The notes under the pieces were generated by a model. It was not told where the DNA came from and did no database searches. It was given only the letters and a program-made list of their open reading frames with translations. This document shows, piece by piece, positions 1-5,251 of a DNA stretch of 5,335 nt. A program made the position numbers and the translations under genes. This DNA comes from Paenibacillaceae bacterium UBA6304 (GTDB taxonomy: Bacteria > Bacillota > Bacilli > Paenibacillales > Paenibacillaceae): positions 1 through 5,335 of the forward strand of contig DJTQ01000211.1 in NCBI GenBank assembly GCA_002439285.1, written 5' to 3'. Within the stretch, counting starts at the first letter, position 1. Every line of letters begins with the position of its first letter.

Positions 1-294
1 GGGACCGACTTCATCGATCAACTGCTTCTCGATATTCATATGGATATCTTCATCTGAAACGGAATATTCCAGCTCGCCCCGTTTGATTTTGTTAAGCACG
101 GTGTGCAGTCCGTCCTTGATCTTCTCGACATCCTCTTCCGGAACAATGCCGCATTTCCCCAACATGGTCACATGCGCAAGGCTCCCCTGCACATCTTCTT
201 CCGCCAGCGCCTTATCAAATCCGATTGATGCCGTATACTGCTCCACCAATCGGTTTGTCTGTTTCGTAAAACGTCCGCCCCACAGCTTGCTCAC
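1..294 (-). CDS. argH: Argininosuccinate lyase, N-terminal 98 residues (cut by window edge)
   Basis: Argininosuccinate lyase splits argininosuccinate into arginine and fumarate, the last step of arginine synthesis, in the cytoplasm. The translation opens [12 protein letters not shown], the typical start of the family, and continues with [14 protein letters not shown] (about residues 37-50) and EDIHMNIEK (about 82-90), conserved N-terminal blocks of the fumarase/aspartase superfamily enzyme. The start is GTG at 292-294: it places the WGGRF block at the expected position, and AAGGAG lies 9 nt upstream. The family is usually about 460-470 residues, so roughly 370 residues lie beyond position 1; the truncation is only the window edge, and the reading frame is intact to the first base. 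It follows argG by 127 nt on the same strand, a common argG-argH arrangement. The gap contains a strong hairpin that could affect argH expression. Confidence 0.97.
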   Translation of the reverse strand, partial: MSKLWGGRFTKQTNRLVEQYTASIGFDKALAEEDVQGSLAHVTMLGKCGIVPEEDVEKIKDGLHTVLNKIKRGELEYSVSDEDIHMNIEKQLIDEVGP

Positions 295-303
295 CTTGGC
301 TCA

Positions 304-309
304 CTCCTT
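304..309 (-). promoter_or_regulatory. Ribosome binding site of argH
   Basis: AAGGAG on the minus strand, 9 nt before a GTG codon. It supports the GTG at 292-294 as the start, since no ATG precedes the conserved WGGRF block. It lies about 11 nt downstream of the large intergenic hairpin at 321-385, so folding of that hairpin could affect ribosome access; this last point is inference. Confidence 0.8.
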
Positions 310-320
310 ATCTGAATCAA

Positions 321-385
321 ACCGCAGGCCGTTTCCCGGCGGCGACAGGGATACGGCCTCCGCGTAAGGGAAACGGCCAAGCGGT
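321..385 (-). repeat. GC-rich hairpin with alternative pairing in the argG-argH gap
   Basis: GGCCGTTTCCC (327-337, plus strand) is perfectly complementary to GGGAAACGGCC (368-378), an 11-bp stem with a 30-nt loop. After a 1x2 internal loop the stem extends by ACCGC (321-325) pairing with GCGGT (381-385). A second segment in the loop, GGGATACGGCC (348-358), pairs with the same left arm at 10 of 11 positions and would leave only a 10-nt loop. On the argG-argH transcript, two successive near-identical segments therefore compete for one downstream partner. No run of T follows the stem on either strand, so it is not a classical intrinsic terminator. It may be an mRNA-stabilising or processing hairpin, an attenuator-like switch, or a dispersed palindromic repeat; the sequence alone does not decide. 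Confidence 0.75.
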
Positions 386-434
386 CCGTTTAACTTACAA
401 TTGATTGTTCCCGTTTATAACTTACTTGTTGTTC
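386..434 (-). repeat. Imperfect tandem duplication spanning the argG stop codon
   Basis: Two adjacent units, 411-434 (24 nt) and 386-410 (25 nt), align on the minus strand at 22 positions with no substitutions and three small indels of 1, 2 and 2 nt. Both read GAACAA, then GTAAGTT, then AAACGG. The first unit contains the last three codons of argG and its TAA stop; the second lies in the spacer just after it. This looks like a local slippage or duplication event that later acquired indels. It has no coding effect, because the argG stop is kept in the first unit. Confidence 0.7.
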
Positions 435-1657
435 TGTTCCACGCCAGAACCTACCTTCAGGCGCAGTGCATTCAGGCGGATAAAGCCTGTAGCATCTCCC
501 TGATCATAGGCTTGCGTCGGATCGGCTTCCATTGTTGCGATATCCGGGTTGTAAAGACTCACCGGACTCTTGACGCCGGCCGCGATAATGTTTCCTTTGT
601 ACAGCTTCACGCGTACCGTTCCCGTTACATTCTTTTGGCTCTCGTTTACGAGGGCCTGCAATGCGAGACGTTCCGGCGCGAACCAGAATCCGTTGTACAC
701 GAGCGTGCTGTAACGGGTGATCAAGCTGTCGCGGAGGTTCATCACTTCGCGATCCATCGTCAGCGACTCCATTTTGCGATGAGCCGTAAACAGGATCGTT
801 CCGCCCGGCGTCTCATATACGCCACGGCTCTTCATGCCGACGAAACGGTTCTCAACCATATCGACCCGGCCGATGCCGTGCTTGCCGCCAAGCTCGTTCA
901 GCTTCTCCATGACGCGAAGCGGATCTAACTGCTCACCGTTCAATGCAACGCAATTGCCTTGCTCAAAAGTCAGTTCCAGATATTCCGGCTGATCCGGAGC
1001 ATCTTCCGGAGATGCACTAAGCAGGAACATGCCTTTGTTCTCCGGCGCCGAAGCGTCAAACCAAGGATCCTCCAACACGCCGCTTTCGTAGCTGATATGC
1101 AGCAGATTGCGGTCCATGGAGTACGGCTTCGCTGCCGATGCTGTAACCGGGATGCCGTTTTCCTCCGCGTAAGCGATCATTTCGGCGCGACCCGGGAAGC
1201 GGTCGCGGAATTCGCTCAAACGCCAAGGGGCGATGACGGAGATTTCCGGCGCAATGGCAGCCGCCGCCAACTCAAAACGCACCTGGTCGTTGCCTTTGCC
1301 CGTAGCGCCGTGGGCGATTGCCGTTGCGCCTTCGGCGCGGGCAATTTCCACCATGCGCTTCGCGATGAGCGGGCGGGCAATGCTCGTGCCTAGCAGATAT
1401 TGCCCTTCATACAACGCGCCCGATTGGAACATCGGGTAAATGAAGTCTTGCGCGAATTCCTCGCGTAAATCGTCGATATACACCTTGGAGGCACCTGTGG
1501 CCAGCGCTTTTTCCTCCAGTCCGTCCAGTTCTTCCTTCTGGCCGATATCCGCCGTAAAAGCGATAATTTCAGCATCATAGGTTTCTTTGAGCCATTTTAG
1601 AATAACCGACGTATCCAGACCGCCCGAGTACGCCAGTACGATTTTTTCTTTTGCCAT
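422..1657 (-). CDS. argG: Argininosuccinate synthase
   Basis: This enzyme joins citrulline and aspartate using ATP (giving AMP and pyrophosphate) to make argininosuccinate, in the cytoplasm. The 411-residue product is the usual length. It shows the N-terminal ATP pyrophosphatase loop AYSGGLDTS (9-17), the [11 protein letters not shown] block (118-128), the SYESG region (189-193) and [11 protein letters not shown] (276-286), all hallmarks of the family; nothing essential appears to be missing. The ATG start is supported by AGGAGG 11 nt upstream (1669-1674) and by the standard KIVLAYSGG opening. It follows argF by 23 nt, so it is almost certainly on the same transcript, and it precedes argH after a 127-nt spacer. 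Placement directly behind argF joins the ornithine-to-citrulline step with the citrulline-to-arginine steps in one unit, unlike Bacillus subtilis, where argGH is separate from the argC-F cluster. The stop codon lies in a small tandem duplication. Confidence 0.98.
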   Translation of the reverse strand: MAKEKIVLAYSGGLDTSVILKWLKETYDAEIIAFTADIGQKEELDGLEEKALATGASKVYIDDLREEFAQDFIYPMFQSGALYEGQYLLGTSIARPLIAKRMVEIARAEGATAIAHGATGKGNDQVRFELAAAAIAPEISVIAPWRLSEFRDRFPGRAEMIAYAEENGIPVTASAAKPYSMDRNLLHISYESGVLEDPWFDASAPENKGMFLLSASPEDAPDQPEYLELTFEQGNCVALNGEQLDPLRVMEKLNELGGKHGIGRVDMVENRFVGMKSRGVYETPGGTILFTAHRKMESLTMDREVMNLRDSLITRYSTLVYNGFWFAPERLALQALVNESQKNVTGTVRVKLYKGNIIAAGVKSPVSLYNPDIATMEADPTQAYDQGDATGFIRLNALRLKVGSGVEQNNK

Positions 1658-1680
1658 GATTATCGAAGCCTCCTAAAAAA

Positions 1681-2661
1681 TTATCCCATTAATGCTGCCA
1701 TTAGCGCTTTCTGCGCGTGCAGCCGGTTTTCCGCCTGATCAAAAATGACCGAATGCTTGCCGTCGATAACGCCCTCGCTGACTTCCTCGCCGCGATGCGC
1801 CGGCAGGCAGTGCATGAACAAATAGTCCGGTTTTGCCAACGCTGCCAACGCTTCATCGACTTGATAGGAAGCAAACGCCACTTCGCGTGCCTTTTGTTCC
1901 TCTTCAAAGCCCATGCTCGCCCACACATCCGAATAGATGACATCGGCATCCTTGACCGCTTCCTTCGGATCACGGACAACCTCGATGATCGCTCCGGTAG
2001 ACTTAGCGATTTCCTGCGCGCTCGCCACGACTTGCGGATCAGGCTCATAGCCTTCCGGGCAACCCACCGACACATGAACACCAAGCTTGGCTCCGCCGAT
2101 CATGAGCGAGTGCGCCATATTGTTGCCATCGCTGACATAGGCCAGCTTCAAGCCTTTCAGGGCACCTTTGTGCTCGTATATAGTCTGGTAATCCGCCAAC
2201 ACCTGGCACGGATGAGCCAAGTCGCTCAAACCGTTGATCACGGGGATGCTCGCGTATTTGGCCAGATCAACGACTTTATCATGACCGAACGTACGAATCA
2301 TGATTCCGTCGAGATAACGCGACATCACGCCCGCCGTGTCGGCTATCGTCTCGCCGCGGCCAAGCTGAATGTCATTCTTGCTCAGGAACAACGCGTGTCC
2401 GCCAAGCTGGAACATCCCGACTTCGAAGGACACGCGGGTCCGTGTAGAAGACTTCTCAAAAATAAGTCCAATAGTCTTGCCCTTCAGAGGCTGGTAGACC
2501 TCTCCGTTCTTCTGCTTGGCTTTGATCTCAATCGCCAAGTCGATCAAATACTGTATCTCTTCCGTAGAGTAATCGTCCAGTTCAAGCAAGTCGCGCCCTT
2601 TGAGGCCAATGCTTAGGCTAGTGTCTTTGGTTGTGTCTTTGGTTGATTCGGTTAAGCTCAT
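1681..2661 (-). CDS. argF: Ornithine carbamoyltransferase (anabolic)
   Basis: It transfers the carbamoyl group of carbamoyl phosphate to ornithine to give citrulline, normally as a cytoplasmic trimer. The 326-residue product shows the carbamoyl phosphate loop SSTRTR (71-76), HPCQ (150-153), the ornithine-binding DVWASMG (245-251) and HCLP (284-287); these separate ornithine from aspartate carbamoyltransferase. The ATG overlaps the argD stop as ATGA, and AAGGAGGA sits about 9 nt upstream inside argD, which points to translational coupling. Relative to the usual family start near KGRDLL, there are about 20 extra N-terminal residues. They include TKDTTKDT, coded by a 12-bp tandem repeat. No later ATG, GTG or TTG lies in frame before the conserved domain, so the extension is probably real. 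The catabolic homologue (arcB) is conceivable on sequence alone, but the biosynthetic neighbours argue for argF. Confidence 0.97.
   Translation of the reverse strand: MSLTESTKDTTKDTSLSIGLKGRDLLELDDYSTEEIQYLIDLAIEIKAKQKNGEVYQPLKGKTIGLIFEKSSTRTRVSFEVGMFQLGGHALFLSKNDIQLGRGETIADTAGVMSRYLDGIMIRTFGHDKVVDLAKYASIPVINGLSDLAHPCQVLADYQTIYEHKGALKGLKLAYVSDGNNMAHSLMIGGAKLGVHVSVGCPEGYEPDPQVVASAQEIAKSTGAIIEVVRDPKEAVKDADVIYSDVWASMGFEEEQKAREVAFASYQVDEALAALAKPDYLFMHCLPAHRGEEVSEGVIDGKHSVIFDQAENRLHAQKALMAALMG
2621..2644. repeat. 12-bp perfect tandem duplication in the 5' end of argF
   Basis: GTGTCTTTGGTT occurs twice in direct succession (2621-2632 and 2633-2644, plus strand). Because the unit is a multiple of three, the argF frame is kept and the protein carries TKDT twice (residues 7-14). 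The repeat sits in the variable N-terminal extension before the conserved enzyme domain, where copy-number change should be tolerated. Confidence 0.9.
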
Positions 2662-3917
2662 AGATGATTATCCTCCTTTGCGGTATGGGCAGCAATCAGA
2701 GCCGCAAGCGTATCCACCGCCTGATCAATCTCTTCATGGCTCACCTTCAGATTCGGAAGCAACCGAATCACGTTCGGCCCTGCGGTTACGAACAGCAACT
2801 TATTCTTCTGTCCCGCCGTCACGAGGTCGCCTACCGGACCGGCACATTCAATGCCGATCAGCAACCCGAGCCCGCGGATTTCAGTCACGAACGGGTTGTC
2901 AGCAAGCGACTCCCGTAGCCGCTCCATCAAGTAGCTGCTCATCTCGGCAGCCCGTTCCGGAATTCCTTCTTCCTTCATCGTCTCGATCGTCGCCACGATG
3001 GCGGACGCCGAAACCGGGTTGCCGCCAAATGTCGAGGCATGCGTCCCCGGCGTGAAAGCCTCGCGGAGATATTCCTTGGCGAGCATAGCTCCTGCCGGGA
3101 GACCGCTGGCGATTCCTTTTGCCGCGGTAAAAATATCCGGCTCAATCCCGTACTGTTCATGCGCAAACCAGGTGCCGGCCCGGCTCATGCCGGTCTGAAC
3201 TTCGTCGATGATCAAGAGCAAGCCTTCTTGCTTGCACAGCTGAGCCAACTCCTGCACAAATCCGCGATCCACCGGATGCACGCCGCCTTCAGCCTGAACC
3301 ATCTCTAGCATCACGGCCGCCGTATTCGGCCCGATCGCAGCCTTTAAAGCTTCCATGTCATGCAGCGGCACGGTTTTGAAGCCTGCCGGAAGCGGAAGGA
3401 ATCCGTCCTTGACCTTCTGTTGGCCTGTCGCGGTGAGCGTCGCAAGCGTACGTCCGTGAAAAGACTGCTCAAACGTGATCACTTCATACCGTTCCGTCCC
3501 CTGCACTTTCTGGTGATAGCGGCGTGCCAGTTTAATAGCTGCCTCATTCGCTTCCGCCCCGCTATTGCAGAAAAAGACGACATCGGCGCAGCTGATCTCA
3601 GTCAGCAGACGGGCCGCTTTTTCCTGCTGCGGAATTTGGAACAGGTTCGATACATGCCAAAGCTCATCGAGCTGCGCCTTGACCATTTCCCTTACCTTCT
3701 CCGGCGCATGTCCGAGACTGGTCACGGCCAGTCCGCTCATAAAGTCGAGATAGCGGTTACCTTGGTCGTCCCAAACCCAGCTTCCGTGGCCTTTAACAAG
3801 GCTGATCGGATAGCGTGAATATGTAGGGAACAACGCGCTGGAACTACTAGGTGCTCCCACTCCCTCATGACCTTTACCAGTTGCCGTCTTGTTCTCCTGA
3901 AGATCGCTTTGTGCCAT
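2658..3917 (-). CDS. argD: Acetylornithine aminotransferase (PLP-dependent)
   Basis: This class III aminotransferase moves an amino group from glutamate to N-acetylglutamate semialdehyde, making N-acetylornithine; relatives also act on N-succinyl-diaminopimelate in lysine synthesis. The 419-residue product has LDFMSG (57-62), the phosphate-binding CNSGAEANEAA (117-127), FHGRT (153-157), IIDEVQTG (236-243) with the cofactor-contacting Asp238, and AAKG (265-268) in which Lys267 is the expected Schiff-base lysine. THASTFGGNP (292-301) is also typical. The ATG has AGGAG 9 nt upstream. Before the usual family start near ALFPTYSRYP there are about 27 extra polar, Ser/Gly/Thr-rich residues. An internal GTG at residue 20 is a less likely alternative start, with only poorly placed purines before it. 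argD overlaps argF by 4 nt. Unusually, it is separated from argB by a repeat-filled 444-nt gap. 4-aminobutyrate aminotransferase is an outside alternative, made unlikely by context. Confidence 0.96.
   Translation of the reverse strand: MAQSDLQENKTATGKGHEGVGAPSSSSALFPTYSRYPISLVKGHGSWVWDDQGNRYLDFMSGLAVTSLGHAPEKVREMVKAQLDELWHVSNLFQIPQQEKAARLLTEISCADVVFFCNSGAEANEAAIKLARRYHQKVQGTERYEVITFEQSFHGRTLATLTATGQQKVKDGFLPLPAGFKTVPLHDMEALKAAIGPNTAAVMLEMVQAEGGVHPVDRGFVQELAQLCKQEGLLLIIDEVQTGMSRAGTWFAHEQYGIEPDIFTAAKGIASGLPAGAMLAKEYLREAFTPGTHASTFGGNPVSASAIVATIETMKEEGIPERAAEMSSYLMERLRESLADNPFVTEIRGLGLLIGIECAGPVGDLVTAGQKNKLLFVTAGPNVIRLLPNLKVSHEEIDQAVDTLAALIAAHTAKEDNHL
2671..2678 (-). promoter_or_regulatory. Ribosome binding site of argF inside argD
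   Basis: AAGGAGGA on the minus strand lies within the last codons of argD, 9 nt before the argF ATG, which overlaps the argD stop as ATGA. This is a near-perfect anti-16S match. With the stop/start overlap, it implies that ArgD and ArgF translation are coupled and independently strong. Confidence 0.85.
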
Positions 3918-3993
3918 CCTTTTCCACTCCTATCGGATAAAGTTTCGTGAGCTACTATTAGCCGCCGTGCACCACCATTTACTAGGTTCAATT

Positions 3994-4025
3994 CAAATCT
4001 CATTGGATATTTCCAATGAGATTTG
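3994..4025. repeat. Palindromic element copy 1 (14-bp perfect stem)
   Basis: Left arm CAAATCTCATTGGA (3994-4007), loop TATT, right arm TCCAATGAGATTTG (4012-4025): 14 perfect pairs. Allowing a 2-nt bulge, ATTC (3991-3994) can also pair with GAAT (4027-4030). It is the best-preserved of four related hairpins and lies about 77 nt upstream of the argD start. No T-run follows on either strand, so it is not a standard terminator. Confidence 0.9.
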
Positions 4026-4052
4026 CGAATTATCGCAACATCAAGCACTCTT
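4025..4052. repeat. Direct repeat, unit A
   Basis: Contains ATCGCAAC (4032-4039) and CACTCTT (4046-4052), matched in the same order and orientation at 4298-4327. Over the first 15 positions (4025-4039 versus 4298-4312) 13 bases agree. TTGCGA (4023-4028) and TCGCAA (4033-4038) also form a small hairpin that overlaps, and so would compete with, copy 1 of the larger palindrome. Confidence 0.6.
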
Positions 4053-4071
4053 ATTGGATATTTCCAATGAG
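4050..4071. repeat. Palindromic element copy 2
   Basis: Core arms ATTGGA (4053-4058) and TCCAAT (4063-4068) around loop TATT, extended by C and T of the left flank pairing with A and G of the right flank across one T-G position. It has the same core and loop as copy 1; the centres are 51 nt apart. Confidence 0.85.
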
Positions 4072-4114
4072 TTACCGCTAAAATTAGCAAAAAGCACGTT
4101 TCCGCTCCTACCCC

Positions 4115-4130
4115 ATTGGATATTTCCAGT
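4115..4130. repeat. Palindromic element copy 3 (degenerate right arm)
   Basis: ATTGGA (4115-4120), loop TATT, TCCAGT (4125-4130). One position is T opposite G, otherwise the stem is intact. The centre is 62 nt from copy 2. Confidence 0.75.
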
Positions 4131-4165
4131 AAAACTCAGCCATAAGCCGTTTGGGTCAGTTTTTA

Positions 4166-4181
4166 GTTGGAAATATCCAGT
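4166..4181. repeat. Palindromic element copy 4 (loop inverted)
   Basis: GTTGGA (4166-4171), loop AATA, TCCAGT (4176-4181). The loop is the reverse complement of TATT in the other three copies, so by its loop it lies in the opposite orientation. Its arms, read on the plus strand, nevertheless resemble copy 3 (TTGGA...TCCAGT). The centre is 51 nt from copy 3. Confidence 0.7.
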
Positions 4182-4252
4182 GAACCGGCATATTGATGTA
4201 AATGAGTTTAATTCATGCACCAAATCCAGCACATCCATCAACTCCATCCACT

Positions 4253-4276
4253 CTATCGGGCTATCGTGCTATCGAC
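4253..4276. repeat. Three-unit 8-bp tandem repeat
   Basis: CTATCGGG, CTATCGTG and CTATCGAC follow one another without gaps; the first six bases are identical and the last two vary. It lies in the argB-argD gap. It looks like a minor slippage product; no function is suggested. Confidence 0.7.
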
Positions 4277-4297
4277 CACTCTTCCCAGTCAAGTCTC

Positions 4298-4327
4298 GCA
4301 AATGATCGCAACTATCTTAACACTCTT
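4298..4327. repeat. Direct repeat, unit B
   Basis: Partner of the unit at 4025-4052: ATCGCAAC (4305-4312) followed by CACTCTT (4321-4327), with an 8-nt instead of 6-nt spacer. The two units are 273 bp apart and enclose palindromic copies 2, 3 and 4. They could be remnants of two copies of one dispersed element, or of a duplication that carried the palindromes in. Confidence 0.6.
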
Positions 4328-4353
4328 CTTTTACTATAACGTAAGAAAAGAAG
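4325..4353 (-). other. Weak AT-rich hairpin just after argB
   Basis: CTTCTTTT (4325-4332) and AAAAGAAG (4346-4353) give an 8-bp stem with a 13-nt loop, 8 nt past the argB stop in the direction of transcription. No T-run follows on the minus strand, and the stem is mostly A-T pairs. It is at best a pause or processing site, not a convincing terminator. Confidence 0.35.
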
Positions 4354-4361
4354 GACGTGTA

Positions 4362-5204
4362 CTACATACGTACGATTCTTGTGCCGATCGTTTCGCCTGC
4401 CAGCACCTTGCCTAAGATGCCAGGCTCGCTGCCGTTCACGATAACGACTTCATTGACTTTACCGCTGATGCAAGCAATCGCCGCTCGCACCTTCGGGATC
4501 ATGCCCCCGTAGATTTCGCCGGTTTGAATCATGTCCTCGATTTGCTGGACGGTCACCGTTGGAAGCACTCTTTTCTCGCCGTTGATCGTCTTTAATATGC
4601 CGGGCACATCCGTTACCACGATCATCTGCTGTACTCCTAGCACGGAAGCTACCGCTCCCGCCGCCGTATCGGCATTAATATTGTAGCGTTGCCCATCCTC
4701 GCCGATACCCACCGGAGCGATTACCGGCATGAAGCCCAGCTTCACCACGCCTTCGATGAGCGCCGCATTGACGCCGGTCACTTCACCGACGAGCCCCACT
4801 TCGGCTGCGTTCGCCACCGGCTTTGCCTGAATCAGGGCACCGTCGACGCCCGACAAACCGACCGCTTTGCCCCCCGATTGACCGATCCGGCGTACGATCT
4901 TCTTGTTGATACTGCCCGCCAACACCATTTCGACGACGTCCAGCACTTCCTCCGAGGTATAACGCAACCCGTTTACGAAGTGGGTATCAATTCCGAGCTT
5001 ACTCAAATTGTCCGAAATGGCCGGCCCGCCGCCGTGCACAATCACGGGCTGGGTTCCGCTCTCCTGCAGTTCAGCCAAATCCTTATAAAAAGAATCCGGC
5101 AATTCCTCCAGCGTACTCCCCCCACATTTCATGACGAATGTCCGTTTCGCGCCGAAACCCAAACCTGCGGCGGACAACTGACCGCCTTCCAATACGATTC
5201 TCAT
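4362..5204 (-). CDS. argB: Acetylglutamate kinase
   Basis: It phosphorylates N-acetylglutamate with ATP, the second step of the acetylated ornithine route, in the cytoplasm. The 280-residue product shows the amino acid kinase fold signatures: MKCGGST (25-31) with phosphate-binding Lys26, IVHGGGP (55-61), GLRYT (79-83) whose Arg81 should contact the substrate, NINADTAAGAV (175-185) with the organising Asp179, TDVPG (198-202) and GGMIPK (233-238) with Lys238. I chose the ATG at 5202-5204 because GAGGAG lies 7 nt before it; the frame runs open to a TTG at 5228, but that lacks an equally good site. About 18 residues precede the usual short start of B. subtilis-type enzymes. Arginine-inhibited kinases carry an N-terminal helix there, but the C-terminal His expected in that group is not seen (SEPGILGKVL), so feedback inhibition is doubtful. 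argC and argJ would be expected further upstream. Confidence 0.97.
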   Translation of the reverse strand: MRIVLEGGQLSAAGLGFGAKRTFVMKCGGSTLEELPDSFYKDLAELQESGTQPVIVHGGGPAISDNLSKLGIDTHFVNGLRYTSEEVLDVVEMVLAGSINKKIVRRIGQSGGKAVGLSGVDGALIQAKPVANAAEVGLVGEVTGVNAALIEGVVKLGFMPVIAPVGIGEDGQRYNINADTAAGAVASVLGVQQMIVVTDVPGILKTINGEKRVLPTVTVQQIEDMIQTGEIYGGMIPKVRAAIACISGKVNEVVIVNGSEPGILGKVLAGETIGTRIVRM

Positions 5205-5211
5205 CTTAACG

Positions 5212-5217
5212 CTCCTC
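5212..5217 (-). promoter_or_regulatory. Ribosome binding site of argB
   Basis: GAGGAG on the minus strand, 7 nt before the ATG at 5202-5204. It decides the start: the upstream in-frame TTG at 5226-5228 would add eight residues that contain this site and is therefore rejected. Confidence 0.85.
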
Positions 5218-5251
5218 TCATCCGTCAAATCGGTATCTATCTTGTAGTGAG

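Larger units (their letters stand above)
3918..4361. other. 444-nt non-coding gap between argB and argD, rich in palindromes
   Basis: This stretch separates two genes that are usually adjacent. It is AT-richer than the genes around it. It holds four hairpins with a GGA-4nt-TCC core, a diverged direct repeat (4025-4052 and 4298-4327), an 8-bp unit repeated three times (4253-4276) and a weak AT-rich hairpin near the argB end (4325-4353). Open frames crossing it on both strands lack ribosome binding sites and merely translate the repeats (LDISNE twice on plus, HWKYP twice on minus), so I call no gene. I see no convincing -35/-10 pair toward argD and no stem followed by a T-run. Readthrough from argB is therefore the simplest model, though a separate argD promoter cannot be excluded. 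Confidence 0.7.

Noticed and set aside
1717..2616. A 299-codon plus-strand open frame antisense to argF
   Set aside because: It lies wholly opposite argF, resembles no family I know, and is the codon-bias mirror expected over a GC-rich gene; argF motifs are unmistakable.
3994..4025. 14-bp hairpin as an intrinsic terminator of argB
   Set aside because: No T-run follows the stem on either strand, and the stem is not GC-rich.
3737..4090. A 117-codon minus-strand frame starting with TTG and overlapping the argD start
   Set aside because: It has no ribosome binding site, overlaps argD in another frame, and its HWKYP repeats are the palindromes in translation.
3994..4181. Possible small CRISPR array
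   Set aside because: The repeated core is only about 16 bp, palindromic, degenerate, inverted once and unequally spaced; no cas genes are present.
3967..4305. A 112-codon plus-strand frame filling the argB-argD gap
   Set aside because: It starts with GTG and has no ribosome binding site. Its only pattern (LDISNE twice) is the translated hairpin repeat.
4338..4345. TATAGT-like -10 box on the minus strand in the gap
   Set aside because: No acceptable -35 hexamer lies 16-18 nt upstream, so it is not called as a promoter.
5205..5228. Longer argB starting at TTG 5228
   Set aside because: The extra eight codons contain the GAGGAG site of the ATG at 5204, and TTG itself has no matching site.
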